DNA from: Cacajao melanocephalus
Taxonomy: Eukaryota > Chordata > Mammalia > Primates > Pitheciidae
NCBI GenBank assembly: GCA_963573385.1
Contig: CAUYLG010062914.1
Coordinates: forward strand, 62,001-126,000
Reading direction: 5' to 3'
DNA: 64,000 nt
Shown here: positions 40,805 through 58,078 of the stretch, one piece after another
How positions within the stretch are numbered: position 1 is the first letter of the stretch
Layout: every line of letters begins with the position of its first letter
Made by a program: the position numbers and the translations under genes
The notes under the pieces: generated by a model
Databases searched by the model: none
What the model was told of the DNA's origin: nothing
What the model saw: the letters and a program-made list of their open reading frames with translations, nothing else

Positions 40805-42499
40805 TTAGAATATACGTATTGACACAGACTCTCTGTAAACAGAAAGACAAAACAGCTTTGAAAATAAAAAGAAGACCAAATGCCCACAACCAGAAGTAAG
40901 ATAGTGAGAGTTTATGCAATCATTCTATTCTACCTCTGATTTTATTCACTCTATCATAATTTTCCTGAGAGTAGGTGTTAGTGAAACTGTATATCCCAGG
41001 GAGATTCTTGTGTTCTCTCAGCCTAATGATGTATGTGAGCACTAAACAATGACGTGGCTATGAGGGCGAGAAGGGAATACTGTTGGGAAAATCAATTCAG
41101 ATGGCAGAATTGGCAGGTTGAACAAAATATAGTCAAGTCTAATGATTCAGGAAAACTTTCAAGACCACACTTGTCTTTCATGTGATATGTTAGGTTAAAA
41201 TGAGCCCTCCTTTTATCATAGGCAGTTAGGTTTTCAAAATTGGCTGAATAGATTGGCACAGACAAAATAGTATTGACTCATATTTGTTTATCAGTGATGG
41301 TGGTTCATATTAAAAATGTGTATTATGGCTTTTACTTCTATTAATCTTAGTTTGAAAAGTAAGATTGTATTTCTTTCAGCATATTTTAAGAAAATGGGAA
41401 GAAGAACTGAAAAACAAATTTCAAAATTAGGGATCCATAAATACAGGCAAGGGATTATGTGACTTGGATTCTAAAAGTAATTAGGGGCCACCGTGAAATT
41501 TAGTAATCTACTATGTAAGTGTAAGGTGGTTTTAGGTAGCTTTCCCAGACTTAGAGGCAGCACTCTGAATTTAGTAATAACACCAAAATAATAATTGTGC
41601 CTATGTGACACACAGGTACTTTTTACCCTCACTTACCCCCAAAAGCGACTTCTCCCCCAAGGAATACATTTAAATGTGAAATAAAGGCTTCCTTCTACTT
41701 CCTTCAGTGCAATAATTTCATCAGAGAAGGGCAAATCAATGACTTATTTTGAATTTTTACCCCTCAGTAAAATCTTGATTACTAAATATAGCATGCCAAT
41801 TCCCCAAGTGGGTAAAAGCAGACTTACTAACAAATAAGTAAATCTCAAGATATAGCCAAAAAAAGAAGAAAACATTTTCATGTTCAAGCTAGCAAGGGTA
41901 GTTTGTCAAAACTTTACAGAGGGTTGAGCATTCTTTAAAGTTCAGGCTCTTAGGGACACTTGGACATGAAATCTAAAGCAGTGAATATTTCCATTGCACA
42001 TTCTAGAAATATACGACTTACATTGCATTTCATCTTCTTTGTGAATTATTATTGCTATCATAGTGAATGAATTCCTGTTCTTTTTCTTTTTTGCAATTGT
42101 TAGATTTCTTATCATTTCAATAAATTTGTTTTTGTCCACCTTTCTCATGAAATGTCTTCAGGTCACATACACTGAAGAGTGTAAGTCCACTAAATATCCC
42201 AATTTGCAACAGCCTGGAGCCTGGAGACCTGAATTCTGATGCCTTTTGACTTTGCCTACATCAGGCAATGGTGTCAGCCCTAGAAGAACTAATTGTATTT
42301 CCACAAGTATTTCACAGAATGTATGTGCAAATTACTTAATCTTTTCAGTTTGAGAAGATAAAGATCTTGCGCTGATGGTTATGAGTAGTTATAAAGACAA
42401 CTAAATCTTGGAGCAGCTGCTTGAAGTCCCTGTGAGTTTATCTTGTCAACACCTTTGTTGTTGCTTCCTTTTAACTGTCTAATTTTTTTAATTTGATAG

Positions 42500-42637
<138 letters not shown>

Positions 42638-43189
42638 TAGATCTTTCTTGAAATATCAAAATCTTTATTTAGGCAGAGTTCATCTTCCAGAAGGGCCAGT
42701 GTTGAGGGAAAAAGTGGTTTCATGGCAGCTAAAATATACATTACAAAATCAGTGCATTTAAAGCTGTTAAGTTTTAGTTACAGGCTTACATGGGAAACTT
42801 CATGCCCTGATTTAGAGGCTGTTTACTATTATTTTAGTGTTCCCTCCACCTTTTCTGATTCTTCAGCTTAGAATTTTAACAATGTCAAATAAACAGAGCA
42901 CTGAATTGCCAAAGACAGGTACAGTGATGAGGAGTCAGAGCTAATAACCTGCCAGAGAGCCAAGAGAAATTTACAGAAATCAGGCACAATAAACAGAGTC
43001 TGGGGCATTTTGTGCAGGGAAAATATTTATTCATATGCTAAAGATTCATTTTGTTATAGCTTTGTTTCAAAATTAATGTTCATAATGATGACTGAGTCAC
43101 CCTAAGGTGAAATATCTTTAATATATATTTATAAAAAGGTATAGAACACATTTTAGGAAGAAGTCCTTTGGTTTTGATTGAATATCTAT

Positions 43190-43560
43190 TAATGTAGGTA
43201 TGAGTGAGTTTCTTGAGCTATAGTCTCTGTCCTTGGGGAGCATAAAGCCTGGTGGAACAAGCAAGCAAGTAAATCACCATGTGCAGAATCCTGTGATAAA
43301 TGCTGTCCTTGGAGTGTGCATAGCATGCTGCAAGGGCATGCATGGGGCAGCATTGAAATGGGATAGGTGCATCAGGAAAGCTCTGTAGAAGAGTTAGCCT
43401 TGTTCTGAGATACAAAGTGCAGGTAGTAACAGTTAGGTAGATGAAGAACCAGGAGAACTTTGTTTCAGGCAGAATGAATGGCTTGTCAAGAGGCATAGAG
43501 GTACAGAACGTGGTACGTTTGAAGAGTTATGGGCAGTTTGGTAGGGCTGAACCAAGGGGT
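43190..43560 (-). mobile_element. Possible L2 fragment
   Basis: tctctgtccttggggagcat, aaagcctggtggaacaagca, aatcctgtgataaatgctgt, and catcaggaaagctctgtaga follow the antisense L2 3' order (CTGCCCTCATGGAGCTTACA ... AGGGAAGGCCTCTC). Confidence 0.5.
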
Positions 43561-44744
43561 TCACACCTATTGGTTTATACACTTGGGCAAGGATGAGTGG
43601 AGATGGAGTGACTGAAGCCAGGTCTAGAAGATTTCATATCATCAATGAATCAGCACTTCCAGAAACTATTGCAAACTCATTTGGTGTCATTTTGGAGCAA
43701 AGTAAAACTGAATAAAAAAGCAAGCAACTAGAAGGTTATTGTAACTTATCAGAACAAAACTCACAAGAGCCTGTACCAAGCAGTAATAGCAAGAATGGAT
43801 ACAGCAACCTAGGTGACAGATAGGAATGGGAGAAGGAGGGGCTGGATGTGGCCAGGTAAAAATCACCCTATTTTCTCAGCTAAGGATTTTAACTAGTTTG
43901 GTTGAACATAGTGATTATGTCATTCGATATCTGAGATGTTTATGGGACAACGATATGGAATATTTTTTAAAGAAAAGTTTTTGGTGTGCTTTGAAACTTA
44001 AAGGAAGAATTGCTACCTTCTGTTTTTACTACTTACAAGGGAGATAAGACAGTCCTTTCCTAGGACTATGTATTTGGTTACTACCGGGTTTTACTTGTAG
44101 AGAATTTAACCCTGTGGAAACCTATGTGGCATTATTGTTATTGGCTGGTTCTACCTTGGAGTTTATTAATACTATAGCAGAGATGGCTACAAACTTTTCT
44201 TCCATCACCAGTGTGGCAATGGAGCCTCTCAGAGAAACTCTACTTTATCCAAGTAGAAAGTGAGTGTTATTTTGACAAAGGCGATGAAATTCTTCGAAAG
44301 GAAGGAGTAGAAAAAGTACATGTGGATGCAAAATTTGATTTTAAATAGATGTATTTGCCACATTTTATTCCTAGATATAACATATACTTTTTTTGCCTAT
44401 GATACTTTATAATTATCATGGTCCATTCAAAGTGGCAGCTCTGGTCTTCGAGGAAAATGATAATAACCAAGCTTTTTTGAACACTGTTAATTCTCATAAA
44501 AACTCTGTCATAGATGGAGAAACTGAGGCTTAGCAAGTAAGTCTATTTAAAATAAAATGTAACTTGCCCAAGTTTAGCGTCAGTTTGACTCAAGTGACTC
44601 CAGAATCTCTGTAGCTAACCTCATACTTTTTTTCTTTCCGTTATGATGGGGGTTTGACAGAAAAGCTTTAAAAAGCTCAATTTCTAGATTTCTATTGCAT
44701 GAATTAAGGAAACCTCTTCAAGATTCCCTGTGAAACTATTTTCT

Positions 44745-45049
<305 letters not shown>

Positions 45050-45184
45050 TGTGAGCCTATTTTCTACTTGGTCTGCATCTTACAAAGTCTAAATATGTTT
45101 GCTTCTCTACCTAGGAACCGTCTCCTGTGCTTTCTCCCTCCCCTTCATGCCTGAAGAAGTCAATTTCAAGGGTCAGCTCATTGT

Positions 45185-45420
45185 TCCTTTGTGAAGCTTC
45201 CCTGACTCATCTCACTTTTGGATCCCATGTCATTTAATAAATAGCTTCAGTATAATAAGGATCAAATTGCATTTAACTCTTTGGAAGGATTGTTTCTCAC
45301 CCTTGTCTGTGGTTGGCTCTTTGAGAGGAGAGGTCACGATTTACTTACTTGAATCCCCGGCACTGCCTATGGTACCTTTCACATAGTACGTGGTCAACAA
45401 ATAATAAATGAATAAAGGAA
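45185..45420 (+). mobile_element. L2 3' fragment
   Basis: gtgaagcttccctgactcat, ttgagaggagaggtcacgat, cactgcctatggtacctttc, acatagtacgtggtcaacaa, ataataaatgaataaagg match the L2 3' end in order (AGGAAGCCTTCCCTGAC ... CACATAGTAGGTGCTCAATAAAT). Confidence 0.75.
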
Positions 45421-45539
45421 TATTCAAAGCCAATAAATGGTAGAGTTCAAATCCTGTAATCAGTTTTTCTTATAGTTCTATTACCTCCATTATTAATATA
45501 ATAAAATTATCATTATTACTAATAAGTCTTATAAAAAAA

Positions 45540-45730
45540 GCAAGATCTATTGAGTACTTATTAGCTGCTAGATTTCTTCTAAATGCTTTACACTGATTAA
45601 CTTATTCAATCTTCAGAGTAATTATATGAGATAGATATTAGTAAGGAACTCATTTACTGATGAAGAAACTGGGATGTAGAGAGATTAAATACCTTCCTCA
45701 GTGTGAATGGCCATAGGATTTATACCTAGA
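45540..45730 (-). mobile_element. MIR fragment
   Basis: attgagtacttattagctgc, aatgctttacactgattaac, tgatgaagaaactgggatgt, gagagattaaataccttcct are the reverse complement of MIR in order. Confidence 0.7.
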
Positions 45731-48154
45731 TAGGCTCTGATCTACCTCTTAGGAAACATCATCTCATACTGCCTTTCAACATACTAGAAATAAAAGTTAC
45801 ACTGCTAACAGTTATACTATTAGTAACCATAGTGGTACTACTGTGTAATAATATCCAAATAAGTTTACATTGTTTCACTCCTTCTACCTTTACATTTACA
45901 AAGTAAAGATTCAAGGATTTTTAATCAGAAATGGCAAAATATGTGAATATATTGGAAACGGACTCTGCTTGTATGGATATCCTACCCCCTTCTGTGACAA
46001 AACTTTGTTATTGAGAGTCTTTAGAAAGGATGGTCCTATGCCCTTCCTGACACCCATTTATCTGGGAAATGATTCATGTTGTGACACAGCACCAATCAGA
46101 AGGAGTATAGAGAACATTTCATGAGGAAGAGTTCCAACATGAGAGTTTTTAAAGGCTTTTATAAAAATGTTATTAAAAGAGTAAAATAGTCTGATTAGTA
46201 ACATGTAAGATTCAGAGAAAACACACATTGATATTATCTGGTATTCTCGCTCCTTGTCAGAGACCAGGATTTTGGGTTCCTAGGAATTAGTACTGAGTCA
46301 TGATGTTCATGTCGGGCAGGAATGTGCATTCAAAACATACTGAAGCCTAAGAAGTATGCATTGTTAAAGAAAACTAATTTTAAATTAGATATGTAATTAT
46401 TTATACAAATGGAATTTGGTTGTGGTGTATGCAATATTCACTTCTGATTTTTAATTTTAAAATTGGTCCCATTCATATGACTTCCCTTCGTTTTTACATA
46501 TATCCCTGTGAAATGATTTAGTTTGAAACACAGCATGATAGGGGGTGATGATAGATGACAGAACGTTAGAATTGAGAACTGTCTTGGTGATGTAGTCTAG
46601 CATTTCCTAAAGTGGAAAACAGTGGTATGGAGCAATTCATCTTAAAAAATTCTGTGGTCAAGCAAGGTTTCAAAATGCTGCATAATATATTCCTCTCTGG
46701 CAAGTCCAAACACAAATCCGTATATGCAAGTATCCATGAGGTCTTGGGTAACTTCCATTATTCTTATGGACAGTATTTAATGTGTTTGTGTAGAGACTAG
46801 CAAGAATGAGCATATCTGTGTTTTTATCTATATCAAATCAAGGGAGATGCTGCAATGGTGAAAGCTGGCTCTGTTGTTTCTTAATGCCAGTGCAATTAAA
46901 TAATGTTACTATAGCTATGATAAAATGTGTATTTGTATCAGGAGATTACATGTATTTCATGAGTTTTGTTTAGCTACATGCCTTGGAAATGTTGATAGCT
47001 TCATGAAGTCTTGTAATTACAATTTTCTGTAGCCACAACTAGATGGTAATATTGCTTTATTTTATAGCAGAAGCCTAAGGTTAAGAATAAACTTAAACTT
47101 TTTCAAATTATCTGATGAGAAAGATTACCTGTGGCATTCAGTTCAGCATAACTCTCCCAGATCATGAAAGGATTGGGGTATGTGTTTTTCCTTCAGAATA
47201 GTCAGTGGGAGGAAAAAAAACAGATATACTTTATATATTTTTTCCTCAACTACAGTCTAAGGTGATTTCACATTCCGTATAGACTTAGTGGAGAGGAAGA
47301 TATGTTAGTCAAAGTGTTCTTTCAAATATTCAGATTGTACTTCTCATCTGAAAATTTTCACAAATGATGAAATCATCTTAAATTCATAGCGTGCTAGCCA
47401 ACACTAAAAGCAGGAACCAGTGGGTGTGTGCCCAGCCTTCTAGGCTTTCTCTGTATTTCTATTATTTCTCATTTTATGACTTTGGGGAATTGCTTCTTGG
47501 GTTACTGCCTGTGAAAATAGATCTGCCTCCCAGCAGTGCTTCAGACATAGATAATGATTATGATATGCTCTGGGATATTTTTATGAAATCTACCATTTAA
47601 ATGCAAACAATTGTATGGGGACCTAAAGGGACTGGTGGTCTATACCTGCTTAGCAATGCCTGTGACTCTCATACTGACTTTCTTCATTAGGCCCCACTGC
47701 AGAAGCCTAATGTACAGTAATTCAGCTTTACCCCATTCAATCTTTAATGCAAGTTGAGGATCAAGTGGTATTTAAAGCACAATGTATCTATTGCCACATC
47801 TGTCTAGTGCTGAATCAGGCAATAATACTTAAGAATTTCATCACTACTAGTTGTTAATGAGGCAAAACACGGGAAAGATGGTTAACTATGGACACAACCA
47901 GTTTCTTAGAGATCATTTTTATTACTGTAATCAGCAGTTTATCTAAAAGTACTTTTTTTCTCGTAAAGAAGATACAGTCTGTGGTACCTGCTGTGCCTTT
48001 CTTACAAATTGTTTGTTAACTATCAGTCACTCCCTAGTAGTTAAACAATCAATCTGTTACCAATCTAAGTGCGAAGCATCCTCCGATGTGTTTATGGTTT
48101 TGGTCTGTTGCCCATAGCTGGGATTTCCCTCTCATTCTCTGGTTTTTAAAATGA

Positions 48155-48295
<141 letters not shown>

Positions 48296-48810
48296 TAGCG
48301 TTGAGCCAATTTCCTCTGTCACAGAGAAACTTAAGCATTCTTTCAGAATATCAGGGATCTACACTCTTCTTGTTACTTTGCATTTACAAAATAACACATT
48401 TATCCTGTTCAAATTAAAGATATAGACTGCTATGTTTTTTCTTTTTTTAAAAAAAAAGAAACCTCAAGGGCCATTAAAACATGGAAGAAAATTATGACTG
48501 TTCTTGTCACTTATTGACTGATATTCTGAGATGCATCATGTTCCCTGTCTTTGGAGTATAGAGACGACCAAAAAGATACAGTGTTTCTGATAGCTTCTCC
48601 TTTGGCCTACATTTATTATGCACCACATGTTTGTAGGAATCATGCCCTGACACAGTACGAACTTTCACAACTCTTAGACAACCAGTTAAAATTAAAACTT
48701 AAAAATTCTCAAGAACTTAACCATTGTAATAATATTTCTTAAATATAGTTTTGTTAGGACTTTTCCTTCTCCTCACTCCTCTCTGTCTTCTGTCTACACA
48801 TCTCCCTTCC

Positions 48811-48855
48811 ATACACACACACACACACACACACACAGACACACACACACACATA
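48811..48855. repeat. (CA)n microsatellite
   Basis: A CA run with a single G interruption. Confidence 0.95.
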
Positions 48856-49819
48856 CAATTCGCATAACACCAAATTAGCATGTGTTAGGGAGATTCTTCA
48901 TTGTACCTCCTTATTAGAGACTATCAGCAATATTCAAATCATGATTTCAAATTCTTGTGAAGTTTATTAACAAAAGTTTGCATGGATAGCATGCATGGTG
49001 GTAGATGTTGTGGATGGCCTGTCTATATCTCACTCTTGATTTACCATTTTAATTCATGTTGCCCATCTTCCAATTGCAAATATCTATGTCTCTTTGCCTG
49101 ATGGCTGGAGCCTACTGGCAGGCAGTAAATGCCGCAGAATTAATGATCTCTGGAGTAGCCTCCAACCAAAGCACAGAAAGAGTCAGTGTAACTACTCTAG
49201 ATCCTTCATCCCATAGATAGGCAATCTCTAAGGTAACTATTCCACACTGGCTCTCAGAGTTCCCCAGTGGGCTTAAGCTTCACTTATCCACAGTAGTAAC
49301 TGCTTGCTAAAGCACACTTTAATTGGGATGTTTCATGATGTCACTTCCTCTCTATCTGATTCCTCTCTATCCAAATAAGACTTTGTTCTCTCAAATCCTT
49401 GTTTCAGGAAATGCTTCATAGGAAACTCTCAAAGACACCTTCCTATGTGCTTTTATATTAAAATAAATTTCTAATTTTTCATTAAAATATAAATATTACA
49501 GATAATGAAAAAACCCCAGGAAAGAAGGCTGATTAAAATTTGATAAGACAAAAAGGCAAGACTGAAGAAGGTCCCTACATGGACCAACTTAACATTTTCA
49601 GAAAATGGATTTATATTTTTTGCAACTGGCAGTGTGAAGGTAACCTACTCTGTCAGTCCAGTCATGGCGTTTGTAGGCACTGAAACTTCTTTTGAGTGCA
49701 GGAGAGTGCATTATCTATTTTTTCAGGATCAAACCTTTAGTGGTGTTTTTTTTCCCTCCACTTTCTATTGACTGTTGGCTCCATTTACATCACATTAAAT
49801 ACAGTGAGCCACCCCCCCC

Positions 49820-50122
49820 CTTTTTTTTTTTTTTTTGAGACAGTGCCTCACTCTGTTGTCCAGCCTGGAGTGCAATGGTGCTATCTTGGCTTGCTGCAAC
49901 CTCTGACTCCTGTGCTCAGGTGATCCTTTCACCTGTTTCCTGGGTAGCTGGGCCCACAGGCACAGGCCACCATACTGGCTAATTTATGTTTTATCTTTTT
50001 TTGGTTGAGATGGGGTTTTGCCCTGTTTCGTAGGGTAGTTTCGACCTTCTGGGCTCAAGCAGTTCCGCTATTTGAACTTCCCAATGTGCTAGGATCACAG
50101 GCATGCGCCACCAAGCCTGGCC
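49820..50122 (-). mobile_element. Old Alu (AluJ-like), antisense
   Basis: C-run and T-run, then gagacagtgcctcactctgt, tccagcctggagtgcaatgg, ending ggcatgcgccaccaagcctg. It is more diverged from consensus than the other four Alus. No clear target-site duplication. Confidence 0.9.
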
Positions 50123-50275
50123 CCAAAGAAATTTTTGCTCAGTATTATTTATTTGAATTGTGTACAAATTTTTCCTTCCCTTTAAGGAATGGTTAGTCAA
50201 GAGAAAGTCTAGCAAAATTATACTTTGGCAAAGAAATATGTTATTAAATTCATCATTCTTATGTCTCTTTTCCAG

Positions 50276-50404
50276 CGAGGAGCTGAAGTGCACTTAGTTC
50301 CCTGGAATCACGATTTCACCAAGATGGAGTATGATGGGATTTTGATTGCGGGAGGACCTGGGAATCCAGCTCTTGCAGAACCACTAATTCAGAATGTCAG
50401 AAAG
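50276..50404 (+). CDS. CPS1: CPS1 exon 8 (residues 238-280), glutaminase-like domain
   Basis: 129 nt, phase 0 at both ends, acceptor cttttccag and donor gtgcag. It encodes [14 protein letters not shown] (238-251), then [14 protein letters not shown], in which GGPGNP is the oxyanion-hole motif of class I amidotransferases. The acceptor lies only about 150 bases downstream of an old antisense Alu, which is unusually close for a constitutive exon. I remember no differences from the human protein in this exon. Confidence 0.97.
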
Positions 50405-50966
50405 GTGCAGTGAACCTGGAATTAGTGTGTATCTGTGTAGGAAATGGGGGCTTCCATTCTTTACCCTGAAAGGGTGTGATACATTTTATTTCTATTCAGG
50501 GATTTTTCAGTACTTCTATTTGTGACTTCTGAGTCACTCTTAGTAGAGATATTCTATGGGGGAACCAATGAGGAGAGAATATCAGAGAAAATAGGGTTCT
50601 TCTTCAGACAAAGTAACTTTGAGATTGTGCCCTTGAGTTAAAAGAACTGGAGTTCAATGGCCAAGTGGATTTTGCCTTACAGTTGTAAACTGACAACTTA
50701 TGGTTCCTCATGATGACCTTGGGACCCATAAAACCTGCAGGTCTCTAAAGAAATATTTAATTAGTTTAGTCTGAATATAAAGTACATCTTACTGAATTCT
50801 AATGCTACAAATTTGTCAGTGATGTCCTTATTTATATTCTCTTTTAAAATTCAGTTACTATTCTCTTTACCTTCTTAAGAAAAAAGGATACCTCATTTTT
50901 ATTCACTCAGAAGCAACATTTTTTGGAACTGTACTATTTGGTTAATAAAAATTCTCCCCAATTTAG
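50405..50966 (+). other. CPS1: CPS1 intron 8
   Basis: 562 bases, unique, no recognised element. Confidence 0.9.
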
Positions 50967-51919
<953 letters not shown>

Positions 51920-52058
51920 AGGGCAGAATCAGCCTGTTTTGAATATCACAAACAGACAAGCTTTCATTACTTCTCAGAATCATGGCTATGCTTTGGACAA
52001 CACCCTCCCTGCTGGCTGGAAACCACTTTTTGTGAATGTCAATGATCAAACAAATGAG
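51920..52058 (+). CDS. CPS1: CPS1 exon 10 (residues 316-362), glutaminase-like domain
   Basis: 139 nt, acceptor tctttccag and donor gtaaat. The first base completes Arg316; the exon ends in phase 0. It encodes [11 protein letters not shown], then [19 protein letters not shown], where NHGYALD (336-342) is the conserved strand-turn before the catalytic His in amidotransferases. Residue 344 is Thr, a site that is polymorphic Thr/Ala in human. Residues 328 (Arg) and 334 (Ser) differ from my memory of human (Lys, Ala). Confidence 0.97.
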
Positions 52059-52889
52059 GTAAATGCTGTCAATAAACCTTTTCAGCTGGTGATGAAAAAT
52101 GCAGGGCTTTAAAAAAATGATACATAAACATTGTATGTATTTATGAGATACATGTGATATTTTGATACATGCATAAGTAGTGATCAAATCAGCCTACTTA
52201 GGATAACCATCACCTCAAACATTTTTATTTCTTTGTATTGAGGACATTCCAAATCTTCCAGATGCTTTGAAATGTACAATAACTTATTTACTCAGAATGT
52301 TCACCCAGAATTTTTAAATACACTGTGATGCAAATATCTTTCTCTTGTTTGTGATTTTTTGGGGGTTGGGGGTTGAAAAACAGTTATAGGTTTTGTTCCA
52401 GAGGCATCTGTGTTTTCAAAAGTCATTTACTCTTATTCTCTTGTCAGTAGACTTGTTAAGATTCACTGTTTCAGTCATTAATCAACAACTATCCACATTC
52501 AATGTTAGTGGGCTGTTGGTCCAAATCTGTTTGAGAGCAGTCTAGCTGGGTCTCTGGGACTTACCTGGCACTGGTGTAGTCTTTGAGAAGAACCTTGGAA
52601 AAGTAATTTAGGGCTTGGGGCCCAGAGAGGTCTCAAAGGCTATAGACCAAATTTGTTATTTATTTATTTTAAAAGAAAACACGTTTGGTTGAGTCTTCAT
52701 TGACCCATTTTCCATACCTATCAAAATGGTCAGATATGTAAGTCCTTAAGATATCGAGCCATGCTATTTAATAGTACTGTTAGTTTAAAAATTTTTTTTG
52801 AAGCATCTAACTCAGTTTTTAAATTTGAGCTATATCACTTGGTGTTCATTGTTACGGAAGGAATTTCTTCTCATTTCTTATTCCTTTAG
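52059..52889 (+). other. CPS1: CPS1 intron 10
   Basis: 831 bases; it contains an antisense L1 3'-end fragment at about 52115-52290. Confidence 0.9.
52115..52290 (-). mobile_element. L1 3' end fragment (older L1), antisense
   Basis: tatttatgagatacatgtga, tattttgatacatgcataag, gtgatcaaatcagcctactt, ccatcacctcaaacattttt, and acattccaaatcttccagat match the reverse complement of the old L1 3' UTR in order. Confidence 0.8.
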
Positions 52890-55603
<2,714 letters not shown>

Positions 55604-57304
55604 TAGAATTAATATGCTTCCTTTAGTGAATCTAATTAGTGTTTCATAATTTAGATTTATGAAACTACCTCTTTTCAAAGTTGCTATAATTATTTTCCTT
55701 AGCTGTGCCTTTATATATCGTGTATTAAAGAAGCTTGATCACGAGCAAGAATTTCACCTTTCTCAAACGTGCACATCTGTAAATGAAGGAGGGTAATCTT
55801 CAAAATTATTTAGGTTATTGTCTACTTATTGTGAAAATACATAAAGCCCTATTTATTGATGCTGTTTATTTCTTTTGAGGCAGTGAGCTTTTCAAATATA
55901 CTTGTCTTTTATGTGAAAGATAAATTTTGGGCATCTCTGATGCTTTAAAGTATTCAAATGCTCTACAGGATGCTTCAGGCATCTCTATGGTTGAAACGGG
56001 AAACTCCAGTTGGAGGAGCGAGGGCAACAGTACATTTCATTCAGGTTTTAGAAATCATTATTTGTCACGAGGGGACCCAGTTCTCCCATCAGTGCCTGGG
56101 AAATGGGATGATATGGCAAAATTTTCAAGCAAAAAAGATTTGATACACAGGTGTGGAAGGACATCCTCCCTGTTTCTTTAAATGCTATGGAGATCTCCCA
56201 ATCCTTATTGTAGTAAAATAAAACTTTAGAAAAATTCCATTGTATATTTAAGGTATTTCTCTTCAGGAATTCAGTTGGTACCCCTCGTCATGCTAATCAG
56301 GCCATTCGGAGCTCTTGTTGACATTGCTTCAGGCTTTGCAGTGTAATGCCATTCACCAGAGACCAGGCTAGTAGAGGGCAGCAGAGAATGGCAGCAGAAG
56401 ACTAGGACAGCAAATGTGGAAAAAAAAGTTAGCCAAAGGTTTTCTTTTTTTTCTTTTTGTTAGTATTCTATAGTCAGACATTTTCGCCTGATGGGTGTCT
56501 GTTGAAGAGGTAGACCACAGTCTCAATGACTTAGTCTTTTTCCCATTTTTTTTTAATACTCTCCACCATTCATACATGTACATGCACACTCACACATTTT
56601 TTGGAATACACTTTCAAAATGATATTTTACTTCTTTGTATTATGATTTCTCATTAGATAATTGGAGACTGTTCATTGGTTTTGATTAGTTAGAACACAAT
56701 CCAAGTGTATTCAGAGTTTAGAATACATTTATCTAGTATACAGTTTTTATTCTATTTGGGAGTTTTACAAAGAATTTGTATTTTTATAGTTTGTATTTTA
56801 ATATGTTTTACATCAATGTGGTAAAGTTATTCATTTTTAACTAAAGAGCAGGAATTATTAGGTTATATTCTGATCATTTAGAAGGCTAATAACTAGATAT
56901 GATTTTTTAAACTAAAATATTATGATTAGTGCATACATTGTACCAAGAATTAGAAAAATAAAATGATGTAAAATTGAGATGGATTGAAATTATAAGCTTT
57001 AAAATAAATAAACACTCATCATGTGTATGTATAGGATCTTTTCCTGTCTAATTTGACTTATAAAATATTGCAATATTCATTGTATAACACATTTAGAAAA
57101 ATACTCAAATGTACTGAAGTTTATTGGTACTTTTCTTTAGTAGTGAGATTTTCTATAACTTCTGTTGCTGATACGTTCTCAGTTTGGACTCAATTATTAA
57201 AATTCACCCCATATTATAAAGACATTTGCTTATGTGTTTGTATCTTCCTGACATTTTGTTAATAATATTACTCTTAAAATCTTGAAAGATGACTCATATT
57301 GAGG

Positions 57305-57450
57305 AAAGAGCATAGGATTTGAATCATAACACTTGAATTAGAGTCCTAATATTGCCACTTCTTAGCTATATGACCTTTAGCAAGCCATTTAACCTTACTG
57401 AATCTCAATTTCTTCATCGAAAAGGTTGAAATCTCTTTCATAGTCTTGGT
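57305..57450 (+). mobile_element. MIR fragment
   Basis: gaattagagtcctaatattg, ccacttcttagctatatgac, ctttagcaagccatttaacc, ttactgaatctcaatttctt are in MIR consensus order. Confidence 0.8.
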
Positions 57451-57814
57451 GTAAAAATCAAATAAATTACTAAAAAAGTATATTACAAGCATTAAGTCAC
57501 TATTTCAATTTAAAGCAGCAGAAAATATATTTAATGTTTTATTCAGATCCTCCCCAAATATATGTAGGGTTTTCAAGAATAATTTCTATGCTTTTATCTG
57601 AATATTTTGTTGACTTTTTAGGGGAATTTAAAATTGACATGCTAATGTATGAAATAATAAGAACCATCTGGCCATATTTTATGATACTTATTTTGCTAAG
57701 TGTCACCCTCATCCTGGTTTTTAAAACAATTATCTTAGTAGCCTACATAAAGAACTATTTTGAAAGTCTCTCCTGATGTAAGGAATGAGATAGAGTTATG
57801 AATACCTTCATAAG

Positions 57815-57847
<33 letters not shown>

Positions 57848-57850
57848 GCA
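57815..57850. repeat. (TA)n(CA)n microsatellite
   Basis: TA units pass directly into CA units, then GCATGCATG. Confidence 0.95.
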
Positions 57851-58078
57851 TGCATGTACATACATAGTTTTATTTCTTTTGCCATATGTTTTTTAAAATA
57901 CAGTATGTACAAACAGTTGTATAATGCTCTTTGTTAAAGCACTACAGCAAGCATGAAAATCTAGAAAAAAGTGAAAACCAGCAGAAGGCTCTTGGTGCTT
58001 CCAGCAAGAAGGGAGCACATTATTCTGCATTTTAAATGTGCAGTCAATGTTTTTCTCAGACAAATAAACAGAAGGGGG

